A DNA stretch of 64,000 nt from Flagellimonas eckloniae (GCF_001413955.1 NZ_LCTZ01000002.1:3637501-3701500); one strand, 5' to 3'; positions 46,921 to 55,012 are shown, counted from the first letter of the stretch. Notes: generated by a model not told the origin, from the sequence alone. Program-made: numbers and translations.

Positions 46921-47472
46921 TTAAAACCAATTTTGATTTAGGCAACCCATTAAAGCTGTTCGTGCCCTATGAATCATCACCCACAGGTTGGACGGGTTAA
47001 TTCCTAATTCATTACAAATATCTTCCGTACTCATGCCTTGAATAGTTTTCATATTGAAAACCAAGGATTGTTTTTTCGGCAATTTGGAAATACATTCTTG
47101 AATGGCCAGTCCCAGTTCCTCATTTTCAAGTGTATTGTCACCATCTTTACTGAAAGGGTCTGCCACCTGTTCTTCTAACCAATCCCCTTCGGAATCCGTA
47201 TCCGAATTGTAATTGATTCGAACTTCTGCTTTTCCTTTTTTAGAGTTGATTTTTCGATAGTGGTCTATGACCTTTCGCTTTAAAATGGCAATTAACCAGG
47301 TTCTTTCGGCAGCATCACCCTTATAATTTTTAGCTGAGTTAAGCCCGGCAAAAAATGTTTCTTGCACCAAATCTTTTGCAATTTCCGAATCACTTACGCG
47401 TGCTACTGCGTAGTTAAAAAGATAATCTGCATATTGGTCTACCCATGTTTCGGGGTGAAGTTCGTGTGCCAT
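46921..47472 (-). CDS. ECF-type RNA polymerase sigma factor
   Basis: 183 aa. Region 2 (YADYLFNYAVARVSDSEIAKDLVQETFF, split across the core-binding and -10 recognition parts; RTWLIAILKRKVIDHYRK) and region 4 (LPKKQSLVFNMKTIQGMSTEDICNELGI with WVMIHRARTAL) are both clear. A linker of about 40 acidic residues separates them. A TTG-started frame adds 7 residues; ATG at 47472 (MAHELHPETW) is preferred. Followed by its zinc-finger partner. Its targets are not known. Confidence 0.93.
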   Translation of the reverse strand: MAHELHPETWVDQYADYLFNYAVARVSDSEIAKDLVQETFFAGLNSAKNYKGDAAERTWLIAILKRKVIDHYRKINSKKGKAEVRINYNSDTDSEGDWLEEQVADPFSKDGDNTLENEELGLAIQECISKLPKKQSLVFNMKTIQGMSTEDICNELGINPSNLWVMIHRARTALMGCLNQNWF

Positions 47473-47490
47473 GTTTTTCTCAAGAAGTGT

Positions 47491-47498
47491 CAAATGTA
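47491..47498 (-). promoter_or_regulatory. Putative -7 element of the ECF sigma gene
   Basis: The minus strand reads TACATTTG (TAnnTTTG), 18 nt before the ATG. No clear -33 partner; an autoregulated ECF promoter might look different. Confidence 0.4.
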
Positions 47499-47647
47499 AT
47501 GGATTTTGGTTAATGATTTCATGCTTTGTCCATTACAAACGACCTTAAAAAGTATCACGAAAAGGTCATGAAAGTAAACTTTAGCTATTTGTTAAGATTT
47601 TTAGGGACATAAACTCATTTAAAACCTTTAACGGTCTCTTAAATATG

Positions 47648-48532
47648 TTATTTGGTGCAAGTAATTAAATAATAGCCAAAACTTTTCATGTGCAAACTAG
47701 ATAGCAAAGCATAAAAAGAACCCTTAAGATTATGCAGACTTTCTTTTTTTAAAGTTCTGTTCTTCCAGAGTTTTTTGAGCATAAAACCAACTATGGCAAA
47801 TGGAACATGAAGTACGGAGGGAGCAACTTTAAAAGAGACATCTTCTACTTCTATATTTTTAAAACCTACATTCTTTAAATCTACTATGGTATTGTGTATG
47901 GTACCAAGTTTAGGTAAACTCCAATGGTCACACAGGTTTTTATAAGCGTAAAACCCTCCTCGACATAGCTCTTGTGGTTCTTTCTTTAGAAAAGCATCAG
48001 CAATCACCAACCTTCCATTTTGTTTTAAAATACGATGGGCCTCCACAAATGAGGATTTGTCATGACCTGAATGACAAAAGCTTTCCATGGCTATTGCTGC
48101 GTCACATGAATTAGAGATGAAAGAGGTTTTGTTGTAGTTTTCTTTTAATATCAAACCCTTTAAACCTTTTAGAAGTTTATTTCCTTCATCGACTTGAAAC
48201 TCTGATAGCGTAACACCAATGGTGGAAAGGTTTTCATTTTTTTTCAGTGCATATCTCATGCTACCACCCATTCCGCAGCCTAAATCAGCCATGAGCCCTT
48301 TATTTGGTAAATGCAATCTATTTAATACTTGTCTGTTCATTTCATTCAGCATTTGATCCCTCCTAAAAGGATTTGTTTTTAATGGATTGAAATACCCAAA
48401 GTGCATATTAAAATCGTTGCTCCAAAACTTATAATCTTCTGTTGCCTGATTGTAGAAATCAATAATATCCACCTCGGTTCTGGACTCTTCGTGAAGTGCT
48501 TGGGATGCTTCTTGCAGGGCTAGTTGTTTCAT
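47648..48532 (-). CDS. SAM-dependent methyltransferase, sterol/tocopherol-type
   Basis: 294 aa class I methyltransferase. Motif I MADLGCGMGGSMRYALKK, then TIGVTLSEFQVDEGNKLL, CDAAIAMESFCHSG and AHRILKQNGRLVIADAF. The layout resembles gamma-tocopherol, sterol C24 and small-molecule (cyclopropane synthase-related) methyltransferases that act on lipophilic substrates. A hydrophobic, basic C-terminal part (PFAIVGFMLKKLWKNRTLKK) may touch the membrane. Downstream of two small membrane proteins and behind a GbsR-type operator; probably the enzyme of this operon. Substrate unknown. Confidence 0.85.
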   Translation of the reverse strand: MKQLALQEASQALHEESRTEVDIIDFYNQATEDYKFWSNDFNMHFGYFNPLKTNPFRRDQMLNEMNRQVLNRLHLPNKGLMADLGCGMGGSMRYALKKNENLSTIGVTLSEFQVDEGNKLLKGLKGLILKENYNKTSFISNSCDAAIAMESFCHSGHDKSSFVEAHRILKQNGRLVIADAFLKKEPQELCRGGFYAYKNLCDHWSLPKLGTIHNTIVDLKNVGFKNIEVEDVSFKVAPSVLHVPFAIVGFMLKKLWKNRTLKKESLHNLKGSFYALLSSLHMKSFGYYLITCTK

Positions 48533-48542
48533 TACAATATTT

Positions 48543-48983
48543 TTAAAGATTAAAATAAGAGATACAGTTATTTATAAAAAGCCATGTGAATACAAGTGCA
48601 AACAGGACAAAAAGCATATTCATAAAATAGCTTCCAACTTTAAATATGGTTTTTTGTGGAATGGTATACATAGGATAATAGGCAATTTGAGTGGCCACCT
48701 TACCCACCCAATAGGCGCAAATTAAGCCGGTAAGGGCAATGGCCAATGTGGTTCCATTTTGTAGTTCTTTACTAAGGACAATGGCAATGCAACCAAAAGA
48801 AAAATTCAGACCCTGTATGTATCTGCCATAGGTTTTTGCTATTTCTTGATTTAAAGGTTTTAATTGTTTTACATCAGTGTACCAGTCAAATACTCTGTGA
48901 CGGATGTATGGATAAATAAGAGCTGTAAATATCTGGCCGATTCCAGCAACTACAATGAGCCAATTAAGAATGTTATATTTCAT
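48543..48983 (-). CDS. Four-helix membrane protein of unknown function
   Basis: 146 aa, not recognised. Four likely membrane helices (about 5-25, 57-75, 80-100 and 115-140). A conserved-looking amphipathic stretch, YIRHRVFDWYTDVKQLKPL, lies between helices 1 and 2. Its start overlaps the end of the gene before it by 11 nt, and the methyltransferase starts 10 nt after it, so all three are co-translated. Confidence 0.75.
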   Translation of the reverse strand: MKYNILNWLIVVAGIGQIFTALIYPYIRHRVFDWYTDVKQLKPLNQEIAKTYGRYIQGLNFSFGCIAIVLSKELQNGTTLAIALTGLICAYWVGKVATQIAYYPMYTIPQKTIFKVGSYFMNMLFVLFALVFTWLFINNCISYFNL

Positions 48984-49272
48984 GGCCTAGTTTTTTGAAA
49001 TGAACTATATAACTTAAAAAGAATATTAAAACTATTGGGACTAGAAGTATCGGACTGAATAGTTCAAAGACATTGGTTTTTATTGAAATAAAAAACAAAG
49101 AAGTAATTGTGAAGTAGGTATATATCAATTTACTTTTAGGAAATGCTATAAGAAAAAAGAATGCAGCCAATATTTGTAATATACCGGTGAAAGGGAGTCC
49201 ATATGGACCAACTAGAAGACATAGAAGAGCCATTACGTTTAAAATTTTTGAAATTTGATATGTAATTTTCAT
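48973..49272 (-). CDS. Small membrane protein of unknown function
   Basis: 99 aa with three or four hydrophobic helices covering nearly the entire length (LNVMALLCLLVGPYGLPF; ILQILAAFFFLIAF; YTYFTITSLFFIS; ILLVPIVLIFFLSYIV). First gene of a three-gene operon on the minus strand. The 53-bp gap upstream contains an 18-bp near-palindrome shared with the GbsR-type gene. Confidence 0.7.
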   Translation of the reverse strand: MKITYQISKILNVMALLCLLVGPYGLPFTGILQILAAFFFLIAFPKSKLIYTYFTITSLFFISIKTNVFELFSPILLVPIVLIFFLSYIVHFKKLGHEI

Positions 49273-49291
49273 AATTATGTAGTTATTGAAT

Positions 49292-49309
49292 TTTCAGAAA
49301 TTATTGAAA
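49292..49309. promoter_or_regulatory. GbsR-type operator, copy in front of the membrane protein/methyltransferase operon
   Basis: TTTCAGAAATTATTGAAA, identical at 17 of 18 positions to the copy at 49857-49874. It lies 20-37 nt before the start codon of the 99-aa gene. The pattern TTTCAn AATTnTTGAAA is a dyad, fitting a winged-helix dimer. Confidence 0.7.
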
Positions 49310-49325
49310 TATCAAAGCAAAAAAA

Positions 49326-49829
49326 TTATTTAAACATTTTTAGTATGGTTTTATTAAACCAATTTTGCTTTTGGTCTGCCAACTTATTTAGTAGGGTATC
49401 CGCAGTATCAGCCATTTCATAAAGTGCCTTGGTCTGTTGCGCAAACTCTTTTTGTTCAGCATCATCCGAAATGACAATACTACTAACTTCTTTCAATGTC
49501 TTAATTACAGGCTGTAACTCTCTACGGCTGCGTTCTTTGGCAACTATACGAGCCAATTCCTGCACATCTTTTTCCGTAGTATAAAACTCCTTGCGCTCGC
49601 CAGACTTAAGCGTTTTGGTCACAATGCCCCAATCAATCAATTGGCGAACATTCATACTGGTGTTGCCCCGAGAAATTTGAAGTTCCTCCATGATTTCCTC
49701 AGTGGTAAGCGGTTTTGTAGAAATAAAAAGCAAAGCTTGAATTTGGGCCATGGCCTTATTAATACCCCAAAGGGTACCCAAACTTCCCCATGTGCTGATA
49801 AACTTTTCTTTTGCTTCTTGGAATTCCAT
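49326..49829 (-). CDS. GbsR/MarR family transcriptional regulator
   Basis: 167 aa winged-helix regulator. N-terminal EAKEKFISTWGSLGTLWGINKAMAQIQALLF and the HTH LTTEEIMEELQISRGNTSMNVRQLIDWG, wing KSGERKEFYTTE, and a long helical C-terminus for dimer contact fit the GbsR class. The name-giving member represses choline/glycine betaine genes, but none are present here. A palindrome overlaps the -33 element of its own promoter, suggesting autorepression, and the same sequence precedes the next operon downstream. Confidence 0.9.
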   Translation of the reverse strand: MEFQEAKEKFISTWGSLGTLWGINKAMAQIQALLFISTKPLTTEEIMEELQISRGNTSMNVRQLIDWGIVTKTLKSGERKEFYTTEKDVQELARIVAKERSRRELQPVIKTLKEVSSIVISDDAEQKEFAQQTKALYEMADTADTLLNKLADQKQNWFNKTILKMFK

Positions 49830-49833
49830 AAAA

Positions 49834-49863
49834 CAAAGATAACATTATTTTTGTAATTTCAAA
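49834..49863 (-). promoter_or_regulatory. Promoter of the GbsR-type gene
   Basis: On the minus strand TTTG (49863-49860), 18 nt, then TATCTTTG (49841-49834): a full Bacteroidota promoter. The predicted start falls at or within a base or two of the ATG (49829), so the mRNA would be leaderless. Confidence 0.75.
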
Positions 49864-49874
49864 AATTATTGAAA
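49857..49874. promoter_or_regulatory. GbsR-type operator, autoregulatory copy
   Basis: TTTCAAAAATTATTGAAA, arms TTTCAA/TTGAAA around AATT. It covers the TTTG -33 element of the regulator's own promoter, so binding would block RNA polymerase. Confidence 0.7.
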
Positions 49875-49885
49875 ATCAAAAAATA

Positions 49886-51916
49886 TCATCCTGTTTTCTT
49901 GATTAACCCAGCCCTTTCCAACAAAGGTTCAATTTTAGGCGCCGCACCTCTAAAGCGCTTGTACAAGGTCATTGGATTTTCTGTACCTCCTTTGGAAAGC
50001 ACATTTTCTTTGAATTTGGTTGCAATTTCCTTGTTGAAAATTCCATTTTCCTTAAAATAGGTGAATGCATCTGCATCTAAAACCTCTGCCCATTTATAGC
50101 TGTAATAACCAGATGAATATCCTCCTTGAAAAATATGGGAGAAAGCTACACTCATGCAGGTTTCAGGAGTTTCTGGAAATATATTGGTGCCTTCAAAGGC
50201 TTTAGACTCATATTTTTTTACATCTTTAATGTTTGATGGGTCAGTTCCGTGCCATGCCATGTCCAAGAACCCAAAGCTTAGTTGGCGTAGTGTGGCCATA
50301 CCTTCCTGAAAAGTTGCAGATTCTTTTATTTTTTGAACCAGTTCCATAGGAATCAACTCTCCAGTTTCATAATGAAAGGCAAAAAGTTCCAATGCTTCTT
50401 TTTCATAGCACCAATTTTCCATGACTTGACTTGGTAATTCCACAAAATCCCAATACACCGAAGTCCCAGAAAGACTTGGATAGGTTGTATTTGCAAGCAT
50501 GCCATGCAGCCCATGGCCAAATTCATGGAACAACGTAGTTACCTCATTAAAGGTAAGAAGGGAAGGTTTTGTACTTGTTGGTTTTGTAAAGTTGCAGACG
50601 TTGGAAATATGTGGTCTACTATTTTTACCTTGAAACGTGTACTGTGATTTATAAGAGGTCATCCAAGCTCCCCCTCGTTTTCCTGGTCTGGGATGAAAAT
50701 CTGCATAGAAAATTGAAATCAAGTTTTTCGAGTTGTCATAAACTTCGTAGGTCTTAACATCATCATGATATTTTTCAATATCAAAAACTTCTTTAAAATT
50801 GAGGTCAAACAATTTTTCCGCTACCTTAAAAACGCCATCAATTACATTTTCCAGTTTAAAATAGGGTTTTAGCTTTTCATCATCCAAATTGAAGAGTTTT
50901 TGTTTCAACTTTTCTGAATAATAAGCGCTATCCCATTTTTCCAATTGCGCAATACCGTCCAACTCTTTTGCAAATGCCTGTAATTCTGCAAATTCTCTTT
51001 CGGCTGCTGGTTTTGCTTTTTCCAGAAGTTCTGTTAAGAATTGCTGTACTTTATCCGGAGTTTCCGCCATTCGCTCCTCCAAGACAAAATCTGCATGCGT
51101 TTTATATCCCAATAAGTTGGCTCGTTCGAAGCGAAGCGAAGCAATCTTTAAAACATTTTCTTGATTGTCCAGTTCATCCTTATGAAACCCTTTGCTCCCA
51201 AATGCGAGAGACAATTCTTTTCGCAATGCCCTATTTTCGGCATATTTCATAAACGGAATGTAACTTGGATAATCCAATGTAATCAACCAGCCTTCCTTGT
51301 CTTTTGATTTTGCCAACTGAGATGCGGCTTCCTTTGCTCCATCTGGCAGGCCTTTTAAATCTTTTTCGTCAGTAAGCAACAGTTCAAATTTGTTGGTTTC
51401 TGCCAACACATTTTCTCCAAATTTTAGTTTTAATTTAGATAGTTCAGCGTCTATTTCGCGCAGTCTTTTTTTATCTGTATCATTAAGATTCGCTCCATTT
51501 CTACTAAAGCTTTTGTATCGTTTTTTTAATAAAGTTTGCTGTTCAACCGTTAGGTCAAGGTCGTCTTTTTGTTCGTAAACTGATTTTATCCGCTGAAAAA
51601 GACTTTCGTTCAGTGTAATGTCATTGCTGAATTCTGACAACAAAGGAGAGACCTCCTGTGCAATTTTTTGAATTTCATCATTGGTTTCCGCAGAATTTAG
51701 GTTGAAAAAAATACTGGAAATTCGGTCTAATTGCTTTCCAGAAAAGTCCAAAGCTTCCAAAGTATTTTCAAAAGTTGGTTCCTCGGTATTTTCAGCTATC
51801 GCATCAATCTCTTTTCGGGCATTTTCAATTGCTTCTAAAAAAGCAGGTTTAAAATGCTCGTTTTTGATTTGTTCAAATGGAGCTTTGTCAAATGATTTGA
51901 GAAGGGGATTATCCAT
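49886..51916 (-). CDS. M3 family metallopeptidase (peptidyl-dipeptidase/oligopeptidase A-like)
   Basis: 676 aa cytoplasmic-type thimet oligopeptidase family enzyme that breaks down short peptides. Zinc motif HEFGHGLHG near residue 463, with the third ligand in the following ELPSQVMENW segment, and FSHIFQGGYSSGYYSYKWAEVL near the C-terminus, a hallmark of Dcp/PrlC-type M3 enzymes. N-terminal FKPAFLEAIENARKEIDAIA is also typical. No signal peptide. It is the third gene on the minus strand after purK-purE, separated from purE by the heptamer array. Confidence 0.94.
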   Translation of the reverse strand: MDNPLLKSFDKAPFEQIKNEHFKPAFLEAIENARKEIDAIAENTEEPTFENTLEALDFSGKQLDRISSIFFNLNSAETNDEIQKIAQEVSPLLSEFSNDITLNESLFQRIKSVYEQKDDLDLTVEQQTLLKKRYKSFSRNGANLNDTDKKRLREIDAELSKLKLKFGENVLAETNKFELLLTDEKDLKGLPDGAKEAASQLAKSKDKEGWLITLDYPSYIPFMKYAENRALRKELSLAFGSKGFHKDELDNQENVLKIASLRFERANLLGYKTHADFVLEERMAETPDKVQQFLTELLEKAKPAAEREFAELQAFAKELDGIAQLEKWDSAYYSEKLKQKLFNLDDEKLKPYFKLENVIDGVFKVAEKLFDLNFKEVFDIEKYHDDVKTYEVYDNSKNLISIFYADFHPRPGKRGGAWMTSYKSQYTFQGKNSRPHISNVCNFTKPTSTKPSLLTFNEVTTLFHEFGHGLHGMLANTTYPSLSGTSVYWDFVELPSQVMENWCYEKEALELFAFHYETGELIPMELVQKIKESATFQEGMATLRQLSFGFLDMAWHGTDPSNIKDVKKYESKAFEGTNIFPETPETCMSVAFSHIFQGGYSSGYYSYKWAEVLDADAFTYFKENGIFNKEIATKFKENVLSKGGTENPMTLYKRFRGAAPKIEPLLERAGLIKKTG

Positions 51917-52010
51917 ATAGATTTTAGAATTGAGAAAATTTGTAAACCCTATTTTTGAATTGATGGATTTTATTCAATGAATTTTGTAATAATTAAAATA
52001 TATCTTCTTA

Positions 52011-52143
52011 CTGACTACTGACTACTGACTACTGACTACTGACTACTGACTACTGACTACTGACTACTGACTACTGACTACTGACTACTGACTACTGACT
52101 ACTGACTACTGACTACTGACTACTGACTACTGACTACTGACTA
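52011..52143. repeat. Tandem heptamer array (CTGACTA x 19)
   Basis: Nineteen uninterrupted perfect copies of the 7-mer CTGACTA (133 bp). The last three bases form the purE stop (TAG on the minus strand). Because 7 is not a multiple of 3, TAG on one strand and TGA on the other recur in every frame, so no translation can cross it. The unit has no self-complementarity, so it cannot form a hairpin. Perfect copy identity implies recent expansion and high length variability. Confidence 0.97.
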
Positions 52144-52629
52144 TTTATTTCGTACTTCCTCTGCCCCTTTGATTACTTTTTCCTTAAGTCCTTGTTTATA
52201 GACTTCAATTTTATCCAAAACGCATTTATCTGATGAGCCAATGATCTGGGCTGCTAAAATTCCAGCATTTTTTGCACCATTTAGGGCTACTGTTGCTACG
52301 GGAACTCCACTGGGCATTTGAAGAATGGATAAAATAGAGTCCCAACCATCAATGGAATTGCTGCTTTTTACAGGAACCCCAATCACAGGTAAAGGAGATA
52401 AAGAAGCGACCATTCCAGGAAGATGTGCAGCACCGCCGGCGCCTGCAATTATGACGGTATATCCATTTTTATGGGCATTTTTGCTAAAATCGAATAGTTT
52501 TTCAGGAGTTCGGTGAGCAGATACGATGTCTACATCAACCTCTATATCAAACCCTTTTAAAATATCAACGGCTTCTTGCATAACAGGAAGGTCACTGGTG
52601 CTTCCCATAACTACGGCTACTTTGCTCAT
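52141..52629 (-). CDS. purE: N5-carboxyaminoimidazole ribonucleotide mutase
   Basis: 162 aa class I PurE, moving the carboxyl group of N5-CAIR to give CAIR in purine synthesis. Motifs VMGSTSDLPVMQEA, VSAHRTPEKL, IAGAGGAAHLPGMVAS and GVPVKSSNSIDGWDSILS are all present. Partner PurK is just upstream (4 nt gap). The stop codon is supplied by the end of the CTGACTA array, so array slippage could alter the C-terminus only by changing the position of the first stop; the next in-frame stop would come within a few units. Confidence 0.96.
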   Translation of the reverse strand: MSKVAVVMGSTSDLPVMQEAVDILKGFDIEVDVDIVSAHRTPEKLFDFSKNAHKNGYTVIIAGAGGAAHLPGMVASLSPLPVIGVPVKSSNSIDGWDSILSILQMPSGVPVATVALNGAKNAGILAAQIIGSSDKCVLDKIEVYKQGLKEKVIKGAEEVRNK

Positions 52630-52633
52630 AATG

Positions 52634-53788
52634 CTATTTGCTTATAACTTTAATCGTTTCTTTTACTTGTTGCGCTATCCTTCTTGCTTTAAACATGTCC
52701 TCATCCACAATGGTCACATGCCCCATTTTTCGAAATGGTCGTGTTTGCTTTTTTCCGTAAACATGGGGTGTTACCCCATCCATTTCTAAAATAGCATCGA
52801 TATTTTCATAAACCACATCGCCTATATGTCCTTCGGCACCAACCAAGTTTACCATAACCCCGGCAACCTTACTGTCTGTCTTGCCTAAAGGTAGCCCTAA
52901 AATGGCTCTGATATGCTGTTCAAATTGATTGGTATAGCTTGCTTCAATACTGTAATGACCACTATTGTGCGGTCTGGGCGCTACTTCATTCACTAAAATC
53001 TCATTGTCTTGGGTTTGGAACAACTCCACAGCAAGCAAACCAACATGCTCCAAATGTGCTGAAACCTTCAGTGCCACTTCAACTGCTTTTTGTCCTATGG
53101 ATTCTTCAATACGAGCAGGACAAATTACATATTCCACCTGATTGGCTTCAGGATGAAACTCCATTTCAACAACAGGATAGGTTTTTACTTCTTCTTTGGT
53201 ATTTCTAGCAACCACTACGGCCAGTTCATTCTTAAAATTCACCATTTCCTCGGCAATGCATTCCACGTTTGGTAATCTGCTTAAGTCCTCTAATTTTCGC
53301 ACCACTTTTACACCCTGTCCATCATACCCAAATTGTGCACTTTTCCAAACAAATGGAAATTGAAGCCCACCGTTGGAAATACTATCTTCAATTTCGGAAG
53401 TATAGGCAAATCGTGTAAATGGCGAAGTAGGAATGCCATTATCGGTATAAAACAACTTTTGGGTCGCCTTATTTTGGATTGTTCGAAGGGTTTTTGTTGG
53501 AGGATACACCCTTACATTTTCCTGTTCCAACTTTTCAAGGGCCTCCACATTTACATTTTCAATTTCAATGGTAAGGATGTCAACATCCTTCCCAAAGTTG
53601 TATACATCATCAAAATCCAGCAGATTTCCAAGAACAAACTCATTGCAAGCTATTTTGCACGGAGCATCTTTGGAAGTATCCATTACTTTGGTTTGGATAT
53701 CCCACTTTCGGGTCTCATAGAGCAACATTTTGCCCAGTTGTCCACCTCCAAGAATACCTAGTTTAAAATCAGATGAGAAAAAATGCAT
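52634..53788 (-). CDS. purK: N5-carboxyaminoimidazole ribonucleotide synthase
   Basis: 384 aa ATP-grasp enzyme making N5-CAIR from AIR, ATP and bicarbonate. N-terminal LGILGGGQLGKMLLYE, ATP-grasp region FPFVWKSAQFGYDGQGVKVV (shown in parts), EEMVNFKNELAVVVARN, and NEVAPRPHNSGHYSIEA near the end. Start: a TTG at 53791 is immediately followed by ATG at 53788, which is preferred. Forms purK-purE; the promoter-like TATTTTTG lies 24 nt upstream. Confidence 0.96.
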   Translation of the reverse strand: MHFFSSDFKLGILGGGQLGKMLLYETRKWDIQTKVMDTSKDAPCKIACNEFVLGNLLDFDDVYNFGKDVDILTIEIENVNVEALEKLEQENVRVYPPTKTLRTIQNKATQKLFYTDNGIPTSPFTRFAYTSEIEDSISNGGLQFPFVWKSAQFGYDGQGVKVVRKLEDLSRLPNVECIAEEMVNFKNELAVVVARNTKEEVKTYPVVEMEFHPEANQVEYVICPARIEESIGQKAVEVALKVSAHLEHVGLLAVELFQTQDNEILVNEVAPRPHNSGHYSIEASYTNQFEQHIRAILGLPLGKTDSKVAGVMVNLVGAEGHIGDVVYENIDAILEMDGVTPHVYGKKQTRPFRKMGHVTIVDEDMFKARRIAQQVKETIKVISK

Positions 53789-53811
53789 CAATTAGTGAAT
53801 TGGAATGATGG

Positions 53812-53819
53812 CAAAAATA
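53812..53819 (-). promoter_or_regulatory. Putative -7 element of purK
   Basis: Minus strand TATTTTTG, 24 nt before the ATG. No clear TTG at -33. Faces the hpt-adk promoter. No purine riboswitch seen. Confidence 0.5.
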
Positions 53820-53873
53820 CATGAATTCCACGAAGGGATAAAAGGTCTGGGCTTAAAGCGCACCTAAAAATGT

Positions 53874-53881
53874 TATCTTTG
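53874..53881 (+). promoter_or_regulatory. Putative -7 element of the hpt-adk fusion gene
   Basis: TATCTTTG matches TAnnTTTG; start of transcription would be near 53886, about 20 nt before the TTG start codon. Confidence 0.55.
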
Positions 53882-53905
53882 CCAACCTGATAAATTGATG
53901 ACGAT

Positions 53906-55012
53906 TTGATCAAGCTTCACGACAAGACTTTTAAACCCTATTTAAGGGAGGAACAGATTTTGGCTGCCGTTGAAAAAATGGCTGCTGAAATTGCAAAAGA
54001 CTATAAGGATAAAACTCCCATTTTTGTGGGGGTCCTCAATGGCGCTTTTATGTTTGTTTCCGATTTTTTAAAGGTATATCCGTATCCTTGTGAAGTTTCA
54101 TTTGTTCGCTTAAGCTCTTATCATGGTCTTACATCAACAGGAATTGTTGAAACATTATTGGATGTCCCTGAAAATATTGATGGGAGAAGTGTTGTTATTT
54201 TAGAAGACGTAATTGATACGGGAAGGACTTTGAAACAGCTAGTGCATTTGTTCTCCCAAACCAACGTGAAAGAATTTAAAATCGCATCACTTTTTTATAA
54301 ATCCGAAGCGTACTCAGGAGAATATGCCATTGACTATGTTGGACTTGAAATCCCAAATGATTTTATTGTAGGATATGGTCTGGATTATAAGGAATTAGGT
54401 AGAAATTTAAGAGAAGTATATCAACTAAACCAAAGTAATATGATCAACCTAGTGCTTTTTGGAAAGCCAGGAGCTGGAAAGGGAACCCAAGCTGGGTTTC
54501 TTAAAGAAAAATATAATCTAAAACATATTTCAACAGGAGATGTGTTTCGTTATAATATGAAGAATGGTACGGAATTGGGAAAATTGGCCAAATCCTATAT
54601 AGATCGTGGTGATTTGGTTCCGGATGAAGTTACCATAAATATGCTGAAGGACGAGGTCGAGAAAAATCCCGATGCTGCTGGTTTTATATTTGATGGTTTT
54701 CCAAGAACTGCTGCACAGGCCGAAGCATTGGATAATTTTTTGGAATCCAAAGACATGCAGATCAATGCCACTATAGCTTTGGAGGCTGATGATGATATTT
54801 TGGTAGCCCGCTTGTTGGAACGCGGTAAGGAAAGTGGACGTTCAGATGACCAGGATGAGAATAAAATCAGAAATCGGTTTGACGAGTACAATTTAAAAAC
54901 TGCCCCTCTAAAATCTTTCTATGAAAAACAAGGAAAGTTCCATTCCATAAATGGTATAGGTGAGATTGACGAGATAACTACGCGACTTGGCAAAGTCATC
55001 GATTCTTTGTAG
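53906..55012 (+). CDS. Fused hypoxanthine phosphoribosyltransferase - adenylate kinase
   Basis: 368 aa with two complete enzymes. Residues 1-175: HPRT, with PRPP loop VVILEDVIDTGRTL near residue 98, substrate segment FVRLSSYHG, and DYVGLEIPNDFIVGYGLDY near the end; salvages hypoxanthine/guanine. Residues 179-368: adenylate kinase, with P-loop FGKPGAGKGTQAG, STGDVFRYN, FDGFPRTAAQAE and a short LID (RGKESGRSDDQDENKI), so zinc-free. The start appears to be TTG; the nearest ATG (53898) opens a 3-codon frame ending over that TTG. Internal ATG at 54440 (MINLVLFG) could start a separate kinase. Confidence 0.92.
   Translation: MIKLHDKTFKPYLREEQILAAVEKMAAEIAKDYKDKTPIFVGVLNGAFMFVSDFLKVYPYPCEVSFVRLSSYHGLTSTGIVETLLDVPENIDGRSVVILEDVIDTGRTLKQLVHLFSQTNVKEFKIASLFYKSEAYSGEYAIDYVGLEIPNDFIVGYGLDYKELGRNLREVYQLNQSNMINLVLFGKPGAGKGTQAGFLKEKYNLKHISTGDVFRYNMKNGTELGKLAKSYIDRGDLVPDEVTINMLKDEVEKNPDAAGFIFDGFPRTAAQAEALDNFLESKDMQINATIALEADDDILVARLLERGKESGRSDDQDENKIRNRFDEYNLKTAPLKSFYEKQGKFHSINGIGEIDEITTRLGKVIDSL

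Noticed and set aside
52011..52143. Heptamer array as a CRISPR array
   Set aside because: The unit is 7 bp with no spacers between copies; it is a simple tandem repeat.
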